Origin: Oryzias latipes
Taxonomy: Eukaryota > Chordata > Actinopteri > Beloniformes > Adrianichthyidae
DNA length: 64,000 nt
Assembly (NCBI RefSeq): GCF_002234675.1
Contig: NC_019868.2
Location: 3,140,909-3,204,908 of the forward strand
Direction: 5' to 3'
Shown here piece by piece: positions 22,570-33,618 of this stretch. Numbering within the stretch: the stretch's first letter is position 1; every line of letters begins with the position of its first letter. The notes beneath the pieces were generated by a model. The model did no database searches and was not told the DNA's origin. It saw only the letters and a list, made by a program, of their open reading frames with translations. The translations under genes and the position numbers were made by a program.

Positions 22570-23730
22570 CAACTTCTCTGTCCTTATGTTTTCTGGTTGA
22601 CGGTTTCTACGGTGTCTACAACCCACAGAAGTGGCCCAGGAAGTGCAACTCATCCAGGATGGCACATCAATGCAAGCTGTAGCCAGGTTTGCTGTGTAGA
22701 AGTTCCATCAGGAGACAGGCTAGTACATCAGGAGATGTGGAGAAGGCCATAGAAGGGGGGCCAACCCTGCATCAGGACCACTGCCTCCTCCTTTGTGCAA
22801 GGAGAAACGGGAAGAGGCCTGCAAAATAACCTCCAGTTGACCACAAATGTGCACGTCTGCTCAGAATGGTAGAAACAGACTCCATGAGGTCGCCAGGTGG
22901 GAGTTGTGTTGACAGCCCAAAACCGTGCGAGACATTTGACATTTGCTGTAGAACACCAAGCTTGGCATAGTCACTGTTGACACAGTCTGGAGATGCGGTG
23001 GAGAATGCTCTGCTGCCTGCAATATTGTCCAACATGAGCGCTTTGGCAATGGGTCAGGTATGGTTTGGGGCGGCATTTCTTTGGAGTGCCACACAGCCCT
23101 CCATGTGCTCACCAGAGGTAGCCTGACTGTCATTAGGTACTGAGATGAGATTCTCTGACCCCTTGTGAGACCGCATGTTGGTGCGATTGGCCCTGGGTTC
23201 CTCCTAAAGTAAGACAGTGCTAGGCCTCATGTGGCTGGAGTGTCAGCAGTTTCTGCCAGACGAAGCTAATGATGTCATGGACTGGCCCGCACACTTTCCA
23301 GACCTGAATGCAATTGAGCACATCGGGGACATCATGTCTCGTCCATCCACTAACTCCTGGTTGCACCCCAGACTGTCCAGGAGTTAGCAGATGCTTTGGT
23401 CCAGGCGTCAGAGAAGATCCCTTGGAGGACCACCCGCTGCCTCATCAGAAGCGTACCCAGGCATTGCAGGGGAATCATATGGGCATGTGGAGGCCACGCC
23501 CACTACTGAGCCTCATTTTGACTTGTTTCAAAGAAATTACATTGAAGTTGGATCAGCATGTAATGTTCACACATCCAGACATCCATAGCCGAATAGTTTT
23601 AATTTCCATTACTATTTTTATTTTATTGTGTTGTCAGGACATGCAAATATGTAAAGAATGAAGCATTTCAAAAGAATATTTCATTTGTTCAGGCATAGCA
23701 TGTCTTTTTTAGTGCTCCTAAATCGTTTGA
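22570..23730 (+). mobile_element. Tc1/mariner transposon relic
   Basis: The order of blocks follows a fish Tc1-like transposase gene: 'catccaggatggcacatcaatgc', 'gaaacagactccatgagg', 'ggagatgcggtggagaatgctctgctgcc', 'ggtttggggcggcatttctttgg', 'atggactggcccgc' and 'catcgggacatcatgtctcg'-type text, followed by 'actgagcctcattttgacttg'. The frame is broken by many small deletions and no intact transposase remains. It lies between TGFBI and EXOSC3. Confidence 0.8.
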
Positions 23731-24002
23731 GTTGTGTACGTGTGTGTGGGTGTGTCTGTGTGTTACACTATTGAGACATTTTTATACTACTTTTTGTTTC
23801 TGTAGAAAATTATTTTACCTTTTTTCAAAGACGATTATTTTAGAGGAAATTTGGTGAGACCTGGATTTATCCAAAACGTTTTGAAAGGTGTGTCCTTTAA
23901 ACAGGAAAATTCTTATAATTTAGAAAGCGCTATTGTTCCTCCTGGTCACCAGGGGGCGCAAAGTAAGGATCTGATATAAACAACAAAAAGAAGAAGACGA
24001 CC

Positions 24003-24245
24003 ATGAGCACGACAGGAGGCATGTTCGCCGTTCTGAAGGAGAAAGTTGGACAGGTTCTGGTTCCGGGGGACGAGTTCTGCTTTGGTGCAGAGGAAACGAT
24101 CTCTCTGTCGGAGAGCGCGAAGCCGGAGCGCGCGGTGTGTGGACCAGGGCTGCGGCGGAGCGGAGACCGCCTGGTGGTGATGAAGAGCGGCGTGCTGCGG
24201 CACAAACCGCCGCTCACCTTCTGGATCGATTCCCAGCAGAAGCGG
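24003..24245 (+). CDS. exosc3: EXOSC3 exon 1, residues 1-81
   Basis: Runs from ATG to FWIDSQQKR. The donor is CGG|GTAAGA and the phase is 0. Confidence 0.94.
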
Positions 24246-27200
24246 GTAAGAGCGGACCGGTCCGAACCAAAGGTTCTGAGATCCCAACAAACTGCGTTCA
24301 GCGGTCCAGAGACGTGTTTAGAGCATTAATGTGAAGCGGTCCGGTCACAACCAGCATTCAAACACAACTTTATTGATAGCACTTCCTGATGAAATCCACC
24401 TCAAGTGCTTTATATAACAAATAGTAAAAATATCAGTTACAAATAACAAAGTATAATCAAATAAAAACCAAATACGCGTCAAGCTAATACATCAAAATAA
24501 ACTAAATTAATTATTTATCAAATTAAAACATATGGACTGATACAGAGATATGGGTTTTGATTCGATGCACTCAACTAACCAAGAATTTAAAAAAATCCAC
24601 ACATGATCTGCGTATTTTCAATTTAGACCCAGATTATTTATGCAAACACAAGTTTCATTTTTGCAAACTTGTGTTTGCTTAAATAATGTACTTTGTTGTG
24701 AATAAATGTGTCCGCGTGCGTTCGTTCCATTGATCCTTAGGACAGTGTTTTTCAACCTTTTTTGAGCCACGGCACACTTTAACCCTGAAAAAAATCCCGC
24801 GGCACACCATCATCCAAAAAAAAAAAAAAAAGCAGAAATTCATGGTCTGTATTGATCGACAGCGCCCCCCCCCCCCGCAATCTCACGTGAATTTTTGTGA
24901 TAATTGTGGCAGAAAAAGCAGGAATTTGCGGCTGTTTTTTTCTAAGAGATGAACCACCAGCTAAAGCTCGTCTTTAGCTGGTATATTTGTTAGAACTGAG
25001 CGACTTTATCAGCAGAATTAAGAACAAGGAAGTGAAGACTTTAAGCACTTCTGATTGGTCAGACTGATGACATGTGATTAAGCCTTCAAGAATGATTGGC
25101 GGAGACAGTTAAAGGGGCGGGACTTTTCCTTACACAGTTAGAGCTGCAGCTAAATCGCGGTACCGTGATTTTTATCAAAATCTCTTTAATAGAATTAAAT
25201 AAACACAAAGAAAAAGTAATTTTAAGATCTTTTATATTCCTAACTACTCAGTGTTTTATCAGGGCCTGTTTGGATGAACACAGAGCTGAAATCCTGGAGA
25301 TGGAAAATGTTTTTAGATCAGTTAATGAGGGCAATTTCTCCACGGCGCACTTGACCATCTCCCACGGCACACTAGTGTGCCGCGGCACACTGGTTGAAAA
25401 ACACTGCCTTAGGAGAATCGTAGTGTGACGTCACCCATACAAATGGCTTACTGGCTCAAAGATGAAACAAACAGAGATGCTTGTCCTCCCCGAGCAGCAG
25501 CAGGTGAGCAGCAGAGTAGAGAACCGCCCCGTGTACTGATGATGGGTTGGTTGGCAGTGAAACATCTCTAAAGTCGGATCTTGGCGTTTACTATATTATT
25601 TCACCCATTTTGACTTAATTATTCTCTGTGCTGCACATGACTGCGTCTCTGGTCAGCGTGAGTTGGCGCTCAATGCACTCTGCAGGTGGGTGCTGGGGTG
25701 GTGTTGGTCCAGTAGACCTGCAGCTGCTCAGAACTGCACAAACGCCAGACGTATAGAGAGAGAGACAGGCACAACTCATTGTCATGGAATACCTTAAGTC
25801 AGAGAAAATGAACATGGAGGCATTAAATAATTCTTTGTGTTTTTAAAAGAGTGGATTCGACAGATGTGATCATAGGCGTAACTGATTTGTTTCCACATCT
25901 CACTTTGAGCAGTGGCCTATAGACCACATGTGTTGTAACTTTTTTGTGTATTTTTTCACATTGTTGTCTGAATTCTAATAAAACCAGGTTATGTCTTGAG
26001 CCAGGTTCAAATTTGCACAAGGTCATTTCTCTGAATATAAAGTTATATGAATGACAAGAGGATCTTGTTTGTGAAAACTGTTTTTTGCCTTGAGAATCTG
26101 TATGTGAGAGGAAAAAAAGTGGAGTAACCGGTAGGCAATTACCGTACTAAATAGGTGAGTAAAGTAATTTAATTACAATTTTGTAACACTAAGTAAACAG
26201 TTACTTTTTAGAAGTCATTTTCCCAACACTGATGCCAATATGACGTCACCCGTTTCCCTAAATAGAAAGGTAATAAATATGAACATTTTATGACGACTTT
26301 ATGAATCTACTGTGTTCTGATGATGAAAACCTAATGGTTTATAAAAAATAGTGGCCAATCAGGAGTGAGCTTGTTTGAAGGTCACACCCCTATCACTTGA
26401 AAGCAGGCTACATAAAATCTGTCAAATGTTTCACACATTCAATGTGAGAAGTTATGTCAATGGGATTTTGGCTTCTTGGAGCCAGCGGGTTCTTCCTGTT
26501 TGGAGCATGAGGAGGGAGGGGTCCTTCAGTCCAGTTCTCGAATAGTCAATGGTTTGTTCTCCTCAGTATGTCGCCACTAAAGGGGAGACCGTGATCGGGA
26601 TCGTGACGGCCCGAGCAGGAGACACCTTCAGGGTGGACTTTGGCGGCAGCGAGCTGGCGTCTCTGTCTTACCTGGCGTTTGAAGGAGCCACCAAGCGAAA
26701 CCGACCCAACGTCCAGGTGAGTGTGGGTGGGGCTCTGTGTGCAGTCTGCTGTGTGCAGTCACTCCAAGGAGCCACTCCTGTGGAGCTCAGCACTGCAAGG
26801 ACCGTTTTATTTGCCATCTGAGTCCATCTAGAGCAGCGGTCTCCAACCCCCAGGCCGTACAGACAGAATAAATAACTTACAGTGCTTCCTTTTTATTTAT
26901 TTTGGAATCTGACAGATGTTTTATTTTGAAAAATTGCCAGATTCTCTGTTCCATCCGTCAATGTCACTCCTGGCGCAGGCCAAGGCTCTCTTTTCTGTCA
27001 CATGATAGGTTACCACTAAAATAAAACCAGGTACTAGCAAAATGACTAAAAAACAAACGTCTTTGGAAAGTTTCTTTACCAAGGTGAAAATGCCCAGCCA
27101 GGAGACGGAAGAGGAGCCTTCTACTTCCAAAAAAAAAGCTACATTCAATAGACAGTACTTCTTTTTCACACCATGAGTGTGGAAAGGGGAGAGGATGATG

Positions 27201-27938
27201 ACACCTGTGTGATGTACAATGACATGCGTGCCAAAATAAAACCTCAGGGTTCGTCTTGTCAGGTGTCTGTTCCTCCTTCATCGTGTTGCTGCAATAATCG
27301 TCCGTCACATCTGCGAAAACTTAGTGTGACGTCATACGGGTCCATGGCGTTAAAAAGGTTGAAGACCACTGATCTAGAGGAGAGGGATGAAGATGTTAAT
27401 CCCTCCTCTTGCTCATCTTTATCTTTGATGCATTTCTTCAGTCAGATCCCTTCAGGCTTACCTGAAGCTCCGCCCCTTTCTTTCACCTGTGCAGGTGGGC
27501 GACTTGGTGTTTGCTCAGTTCCTCATCGCCAACAAAGACATGGAGCCTGAGCTGGTGTGCATCGACGGGTCGGGGCGAGCCAATGGGATGGGGGCGTTTG
27601 GAGCAGGAGGTCTGCTCATCAAAGTCTCGCTGGGGCTGGTCAGAAGGTAACTCCCCCCCCCCTCCCCGCACCTGGGACTCTACAATGGGTTCCATGTTAT
27701 CTAACGTGGTTTTTGCACCCCCTCCCTCAGGCTGCTCGCCCCCAACAGTGACATCCGCTTGGACCTGGAGCAGCTCTTTCCATGCGAGCTGGTGGTGGGC
27801 ATGAACGGCCGGGTGTGGGTGAGGGCGTCCAGCGTCCAGCAGACCCTGATAGTGGCGAACCTGCTGCAGAGCTGTGACACCATGACGACGCAACAGAGGC
27901 AGCAGCTGTTCAGGAGGGTCCAGCAGGGGGCGCTGTAG
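24003..27938 (+). CDS. exosc3: Exosome complex component RRP40
   Basis: Cap subunit of the nuclear and cytoplasmic RNA exosome, needed for 3' processing and decay of RNA. Four exons join to 250 residues; the human protein has 275, with most of the difference in the N-terminal region. Order: N-terminal domain with [19 protein letters not shown] and [16 protein letters not shown]1 RNA-binding domain ([45 protein letters not shown]); KH domain with the family's GMNGR motif and W of GRVWV. Human disease residues D132 (in VDVGGSE) and W238 (GRIWV) are conserved. The ATG at 24003 gives the family N terminus; sequence upstream is not conserved coding. Introns 1 and 2 each contain a hAT insertion with intact target duplication. 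AATAAA lies at 28179. Confidence 0.95.
24743..25406. mobile_element. hAT element in EXOSC3 intron 1
   Basis: The terminal inverted repeat CAGTGTTTTTCAACC is perfect over 15 bases at both ends. The flanking 8-base target duplication CCTTAGGA (24735-24742 and 25407-25414) is exact. Inside are 'ccacggcacac' and 'gccgcggcacac' blocks facing each other. No transposase is recognised in its 664 bases, so it is non-autonomous. Confidence 0.9.
25415..26566. other. EXOSC3 intron 1, remainder
   Basis: About 26140-26243 has the 'agttactttttagaa...cccaacactg' signature of a CAGTGTTGGG-type fish hAT, seen only as one end. The rest is unrecognised AT-rich sequence. Confidence 0.45.
26567..26716 (+). CDS. 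exosc3: EXOSC3 exon 2, S1 domain
   Basis: The acceptor CCTCAG leads into [18 protein letters not shown]. It ends RNRPNVQ before GTGAGT and is 50 codons long. Confidence 0.95.
26834..27371. mobile_element. hAT element in EXOSC3 intron 2 with transposase remnant
   Basis: The ends CAGCGGTCTCCAACC and, reversed, CAGTGGTCTTCAACC form the inverted repeat. The 8-base target duplication ATCTAGAG (26826-26833 and 27372-27379) is exact. Internally, from about 27041, a short frame with [16 protein letters not shown] and [10 protein letters not shown] resembles the N terminus of hAT/ZBED-type transposases, after which coding stops. It is therefore a deletion derivative of an autonomous hAT. Confidence 0.85.
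27495..27646 (+). CDS. exosc3: EXOSC3 exon 3, S1 to KH
   Basis: Encodes [20 protein letters not shown] to [12 protein letters not shown]. The acceptor is GTGCAG and the donor AAG|GTAACT. Confidence 0.95.
27731..27938 (+). CDS. exosc3: EXOSC3 exon 4, KH domain and stop
   Basis: Encodes [26 protein letters not shown] and [10 protein letters not shown], and stops at TAG 27936-27938. Confidence 0.95.
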
Positions 27939-28178
27939 ACCTGGAAGAGGCCTTGTAAGACTGTGGGCTCAGATGGAGCTCTGTGATTGGTTTACAGCAG
28001 CCAGCTGATCCCTGTCAGCAGTTGGTACTGCTCTCTACAGAACCTCTTGGAGCCGTTTGTGTTGGTGGCTGTGAGAAGCTAAAGTGTGGCTCAGAGGTCA
28101 GGTGACAATCACATGACATAATTTCTGTGACAAGGGATTCAGCAGGAAGCATTTGTTCCAAATAACTTCAAATGTTTA

Positions 28179-28184
28179 AATAAA
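28179..28184 (+). terminator. EXOSC3 polyadenylation signal
   Basis: AATAAA lies 241 bases after the stop codon and is followed by a T-rich tract. Confidence 0.75.
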
Positions 28185-28751
28185 GTTTTTTTTTATTTTG
28201 TATTTAGCACTTTAATTATTGAATTCCAGATTCAAAGTCACAATGAAGTGTTTTTCACTTTTCCCTTGTATCTCAGATAAAACATCTCATTATCTAAACA
28301 CAGTTCTTTGTGTTTAATGTTCTACATCATGTCTGTCCTCTAGATAAGGTTCTGGACGTTGATTTTGAGTCTTTTGAAAAACGTTGCTGCACTTGAAAAT
28401 GGGAATTCTGCCCTAAAGTTAGAAGTAATCCACCACAACGAACGCCTTCAGTAGAATATTATGGTTCTGATCAAATATGAAAAGAGTTGAGCCTCTGGAG
28501 ACCCTAATAGAAGAAGCTAAGAGCTCCCCGGTCCAGATGCAGCAACCAAAGAGTGAAACTGAAGCTTCCTTAGCTCAATCTCAGAGACTACTGAAGGAGA
28601 AGAAACCTCATCTGAAGTATGTGGTAGAACAGCTCAATCATGAATGGTCTTCAATGGAAAAGGAGAAGATTTTATCTCTAAAGACCTCCATGAAAAGACT
28701 CGCAGCTGGCTGCAAAGAATCCAGGAGACCTTCAAAGAGACCCTTTCCTAA

Positions 28752-28956
28752 CCCTTGTGCTATCTTAGATGACCCCACCCTTACATTGATGTGTTCCCCC
28801 TACCATGACAAAGGTGGATAAAGGTGGAAAGATTTCATGTAATCCATGGACACCAGTGAAGATCACAAATCATTGAAGAAAAAAGGTTCAGCGCACTGTC
28901 TAGTGGGTCTAGATGACCCAACTCCCAATGTTGAAGTGCCTAGGATAGCACAAGGG
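28752..28956. mobile_element. piggyBac-type MITE, copy 1
   Basis: A 205-base element starts CCCTTGTGCTATCTTAG and ends CTAGGATAGCACAAGGG, giving terminal inverted repeats with CCC/GGG tips. It is flanked by CTAA (28748-28751) and TTAA (28957-28960), fitting piggyBac TTAA targeting with one mutated side. Near-identical copies are at 31031-31235 and 52208-52410. Confidence 0.8.
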
Positions 28957-29101
28957 TTAAAGAAATGTCCCAACTAAAAACGTTTGTCCAGGAAAAATAT
29001 GTCAATATTAGCAAGTCTGAAGAGGACCACAAAAAACATTTGACCAACTACATCAGGAGATGGTCAAACAAGAAAAAGTATCCAAAAAATCAGAGAAGTA
29101 A

Positions 29102-29199
29102 CCCTTGTGCTATCCTAGGCACTATAACCCTTGTGCTATCTTAGATGACCCCACCCTTAAGTGGGGGTAAGGGTGGGGTCATCTAAGATAGCACAATGG
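29102..29199. mobile_element. piggyBac-type MITE, copy 2 (rearranged hairpin)
   Basis: Starts CCCTTGTGCTATCCTAGG at 29102. It then restarts with CCCTTGTGCTATCTTAG at 29128 and runs as a near-perfect inverted repeat to 29199, just before TTAA at 29200. Most of the normal interior is missing; two left-type ends face each other. Confidence 0.7.
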
Positions 29200-29475
29200 T
29201 TAACAGACAAAAGCAGCAGGCAGAGGACAAACAGAAGTGGGATAAAGAAAAGTCGACTCTCCCTTTTCCAAGAAATCACTCGACTAAAAGAGATGATCAA
29301 CAGAAAGGAGGACAGACTCAACCACAGCCAAAAGTCTTCATGACAAAGCTGGAACAACTCCAGGAGGAGAACAATCAAAAAGAAAAATGATGCAACGACT
29401 TTTGGAGTCTTTTTTAAAAAGTAAAAAATAGGAAGACATAAAACATTTTATTAATGTTGGTGCGCCCTAAAAAAT

Positions 29476-29830
29476 CTTTAATTACAAAAAGACTCAGTTA
29501 GTGGAGTGGAGAGTCCATGCGATAGTCGAACCTCAGATCCAGAAACAACAGTGCCGTTTCCGTCCTGGTCGTGGAACAGTGGACCTACGCCCTCTTCAGG
29601 GTGCTGGAGGGTTTGTAGGAGTTCGTTCATCCAGTCCATATGTGTTTTGTGGATTTGGAGAAGGCGTCCGACCACGACCCTATGGTGTCCTGTGGAGGGT
29701 GCTGTGGAAGTATGGGGTCCAGGGAGCCTTAGTGAGGGCTATCCGGTCTCTGTATGACCGGATCAGGTGGTGGCAGTAAATTAACTCCTGTTCCGGGAAC
29801 ATGTTGGACTCCGGCAGGGTTGCCCTGTAT
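29476..29830 (+). mobile_element. Non-LTR retrotransposon reverse-transcriptase fragment
   Basis: Conceptual translation shows QQCRFRPGRGTVD, then VLWRVLWKYGVQGALVRAIR and SLYDR, resembling the fish LINE pattern FRPGRGT...DLEKAFDRVPRGVLW...LLRAIRSLY. It is frameshifted and truncated. A further LINE-like block follows to about 29945. Clade not resolved. Confidence 0.65.
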
Positions 29831-31030
29831 CATTGGCGTAGCCAGGGACCGGGGGGGGTTTGAAGAGCTGAAGGAAGTGGCCAGGGAGAGGAAAGTCTGC
29901 AGATCTTTGCCTAGACTGCTGCCCCTACGTCCCGGTCCCAGATGTGTTGTGTATTCCTTTGTGTCCTTGGTATCAATATACTTTGTAAAGGTTTTAAGGC
30001 ACGGACAGGAAAGTCCAGCGCTCCAAATGACTCAGATTCTACATTGGACAGCAGGAGCATGTTTCGCACCACATACTCTGCTTTAAGCGCGTTCAGCTCT
30101 GACTTTCATGTGGCTGGTCTGTAAAATACAGTTTGGCTAGTTTTAGTTGTGTTGCTTTGTCACCTGAGCGCACACTAGCCACATCAGTTTGGTGGCTCTG
30201 GGGCTTAAGAGACAAAAAAAGTGTGGGGGCTCTGTGCTTCATTCAGATTTGAATAGCTTGAGATGGACTTTGATGATGTCTTGAACTGGGAAACAACATA
30301 CATTTGCCAAGAACATATTTTCCTTTTGTTTTAATTAAAGTAAAATAGTGTTGATATTTCCAGCCCAAAAACACAACTTTCTTGTACAGAACTGGTTTTT
30401 TTTGGGAGGGGATTCCACAAAGTCGGAAGACAGGCTTGACAAGTAGATCCAAGATTTTGCGAGAGAGAGAAAATGTGCAGCCCTGGAGAGTCTGTCGATG
30501 ATGGTGAGTGTAACTTATCAGATGATGGTGTAGACCAGTAACAAAATCCTGAGCTAGGTGCGACCAGGGACGACTAAGAACCGGTAGGGGCTGTAGGAGA
30601 CCAGCTGGAGGTTGAGAGGAGGACCTTCCACAGTTGCACAGACAAAGCATGCCTGGACTAAGTCTCATGTATCCTTTCTTATCCCAGGCCACTAGAAGTG
30701 TCACCTCAATAAATGGATGACAGGAAAGATGAATCCACTATAATATCTGAGCACCGGCTGCAGTGGGATGGTATATAGGTGATTGTAGGTTCCTGTGCCA
30801 GGGTCGAGTTCTTGGGTCAGTGCCTCTCTCACCACAGACTCAATGTTCCAGAAAACAGTGGCTATGTGGCAGGAGGCAGAGAAAGATAGGACCTGGTTCT
30901 GACCCAGTAGAATATTGTTGAGAAAGAGCAATAGGTTTCTGGTTCCTAGTGCCGGGTCAATATGAGATGTTGAAATTTAAGCAAGAGACCATCTGGCCTG
31001 ACGCAGATTTAAAGGCCTAGCATCTTTTAA

Positions 31031-31235
31031 CCCTTGTGCTATCTTAGATGACCCCACCCTTCCATTGACGTGTTCTCCCTACCATGACAAAGGTGGATAA
31101 AGGTGGAAAGATTTCATGTAATCCATGGACACCAGTGAAGATCACAAATCATTGAAGAAAAAAGGTTCAGAGCACTGTCTAGTGGGTCTAGATGACCCAA
31201 CTCCCAATGTTAAAGTGCCTAGGATAGCACAAGGG
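31031..31235. mobile_element. piggyBac-type MITE, copy 3, inside the gypsy relic
   Basis: Same 205-base element and same ends as copy 1. The left flank is TTAA (31027-31030) and the right flank TTAC (31236-31239). It interrupts the gypsy RNase H reading frame, so it inserted later. Confidence 0.82.
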
Positions 31236-31661
31236 TTACATAAGACAGATTCGTTTGGCCTGTCCATATGGTGAATGGGTATTTGGCGCCCTCTAGCCAA
31301 GGCCTCCATTCCTCCAAAGCCAACTTGAAGGCCAGCAGCTCGTTGTCATCGATGTTCAAGCTCCTTTCAGCCAAGTTAAGCTTGTGGGAGAAAAACACAT
31401 AAGGATGGATCTTTTTGACCGCTTCAGAGATCTGGGAGAGCCCTGCTCCCACTCCAGAATCAGAGGTGTCTACATCAACAGTCAAAGGGTTTCTCAGGAT
31501 CTGGTCGACACAGAGAAAAGGTGCAGATGAGAACCTTTGTTTCAGTGAGTCAAAAACCTCTTGTGATTGATGGGAGCAGGTGAATGGTACTTTTGGGGAA
31601 GTACTTTTGTGGAAACTAATCTTTTATGAATTGCCAATAGAAGTTGGCAAAACCCAGAAAC

Positions 31662-31800
31662 TAGTATGGGTGTTGGGGACAAGGCATTCAGTTGGGGGCC
31701 CAAGTTTAGGTCCCCGGACCCGGCGCCCAGCACGAATAAAATACAGGATTGTGTCAGGAAGGGCATCCGGCGTAAAAATTTCTGCCAAACCACCTGTGCA
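31662..31800. repeat. LINE-like 3' end fragment
   Basis: Contains 'ttgtgtcaggaagggcatccggcgtaaaa' and 'tgccaaaccacctgtgcaaatcag', a widespread fish non-LTR 3' motif, apparently inserted in or beside the gypsy relic. Confidence 0.5.
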
Positions 31801-31899
31801 AATCAGTGAAAGCCGATTTGCTGTGGCGAACGCTGAAGGGATGTGCCTAAAGGTGAACATACTGTTTTTAGAGTAAATCTCAGTTCTTTCAAGCAGTAA

Positions 31900-33488
31900 C
31901 ATCTGCTTACATGCTTCTTTGCTGCTGCCTTATTTTGTACAAACGTACATCATTGAAAGTACAAACAAGTTCGAATTTGTTTCACTAATACGAGGTTCTT
32001 GTTGATCTGTTGCCACGGTGATCTTTATATCTCAGACTTATTCTGATTAGAGTAGGTTAAATGTACCCTGATTAACTTTTATAGAACCTAATGAGTTTTC
32101 CATCTCAGACTCAAAGTAGTCAGAGTTTCTGCGTAAGCTACAGCTTTGATTGGCGGTTCGGCTGTGTTCTAAAGAACAGACTCACACAAAGCTCAGTTCA
32201 GATCTGGAGTTTATATCACATTTCCTCACTGGTTCCCCACCAGTTTAAGGCACATTCCAGGTGATTGTTTCACACGGTTTTGGTCTGCAGGTTCACAAAC
32301 AAATTACACACACCTATAGATATCCGTCGTCATCGATCAGACGAGCTCGTCCAGCTGTCAGGTGACCTTTCACAGGATCAATAGAGTCTTTGGTACCAAC
32401 AGCTGCAGTAAGGACACTTACAATCAATGAAAGAACAGCTAAAAGAATCATCAAGTACAAATTTATCCTCAACTATCCTGATAATCGAGTCATCTGGGTG
32501 CTCTTTGTGAATGGATCGATCGCTTGCCATTGGGTCTGATCGATCAGCACATTCAGGAGGATCGGATCGATCGAGAGCTGCAGCCTAAGCAGAGGCAGGC
32601 CGCTTTGGTTCTGTTCCCAGTTCAGCGGGTAAACATTGATCCAAACTGATTATCAGTAATGTTCAAAATCACACACACAAACACACAAGCACACACCAGC
32701 TGGAGTTTGGACCTGGTTCTGAACTGGTTTCTGGTCTCCGTCTGGTTTGTGAGCCAGCAGGCTGTAGATTCACTGTGTGAGCTCTCCATCGCCTTCATCT
32801 TCACAGAATATGAACAGTGAAGTCCCGAGCAGAGCTTCATCACCCTCCTGAACTCCAGAATGCTGCTTCAGTAGGAAGCTCCGCCCCCATAAAGTGCCTC
32901 AAATAAGAAAGGGAACATGTTTGGTGAACCGGCGCCGTGAAGTTCTACAGGAATTCTGAGATAAGTCAACATCATCTTTGAAGCCTCCGGAACTGCACTT
33001 GAGTCCAGCGCTGAGACTGTAGTCCACATCACCGAGTCCAGCTCACAAGACGGGCTTGGTCGAACCGGGTGGGACTGTATTCTCCTGAAGTCCCGGTCCA
33101 CTAACTGGATCAGTGGATGAAAGAAATATGCAGAAAAAAAGCTGGTACCAATATCAGGTATAGAACCAGAACCAGATCTAAACTCCCAGCATCAGTTACC
33201 CATACTCCCCCACCACCAGTGAAATCCCAACCCTGTGAGCCTGCAGGGCAGCTCTGATTGACTATATTTTTCAAAATAAAAGCTTTGGTTGGGCAACGAG
33301 AAGCTGAGTGGCTCCACCGACCCATCAGAAGAAAAAACAAGCTCACGTCCGTACATCCGTCTGTGCAAAAACAAGGAAGCGAGGAAGACAGCAGAGTCCA
33401 GCAGGCCCAGTCCACAGACCCGGACCAGAACTTAAAGCTTCAAGTGTCAGAGGCTGCATCAGTCCAGCTCCACCCCCTACCCGTGCCC
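31900..33488. other. Intergenic region and B4GALT1 3' UTR
   Basis: No gene is recognised. 32330-32580 is unusually rich in GATCGATC-type motifs. The stretch adjoining 33489 should be the B4GALT1 3' UTR (minus strand), but I could not find a convincing AATAAA on that strand. Confidence 0.5.
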
Positions 33489-33618
33489 TCAGGGCTTCCC
33501 CACGTCCACTGTGATCTTCGTGTAGAGGTCAAACTTCTCCACCTTCACCACCTGGTAGCTCAGAGAGTTGATGCCGTCTTTGTTCATGGTTTCTTTAGTG
33601 TGATTGATCCGGTCAAAC
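33489..33618 (-). CDS. b4galt1: B4GALT1 exon 6 and stop
   Basis: Encodes FDRINHTKETMNKDGINSLS, then YQVVKVEKFDLYTKITVDVG and KP. The stop TGA is at 33489-33491 on the minus strand. Confidence 0.94.

Larger units (their letters stand above)
28477..29390 (+). pseudogene. Broken coiled-coil-coding relic split by two piggyBac-type MITEs
   Basis: I do not recognise the source gene. Segments read as heptad-rich, Lys/Glu/Gln-rich peptides in changing frames: from 28477 (MKRVEPLETLIEEAKSS...); from about 28966 (EMSQLKTFVQEKYVNISKSE); from about 29196 (RQKQQAEDKQKWDKEKSTL, then EITRLKEMINRKEDRLNHSQ one frame over, then MTKLEQLQEENNQKEK). At least two frame changes and two inserted MITEs (28752-28956, 29102-29199) interrupt it, so no product is expected. 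It may be a decayed duplicate or retrocopy of a long coiled-coil protein; it could also be part of an unknown element. Confidence 0.45.
30390..31800 (-). mobile_element. Decayed Ty3/gypsy pol fragment
   Basis: Read on the minus strand: a degraded RT end (31793-31542); an RNase H segment at 31485-31240 with VDTSDSGVGAGLSQISE, ELLAFKLALEEWRPWLEGA and IWTGQTNLSYV; a continuation beyond the inserted MITE with RPLNLRQARW-type text; and integrase remnants at 30931-30390 including PWSHLAQDFVTGLHHH. Stops and frameshifts interrupt every domain, and no LTRs were identified. A piggyBac MITE at 31031-31235 splits the RNase H region. Confidence 0.8.
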
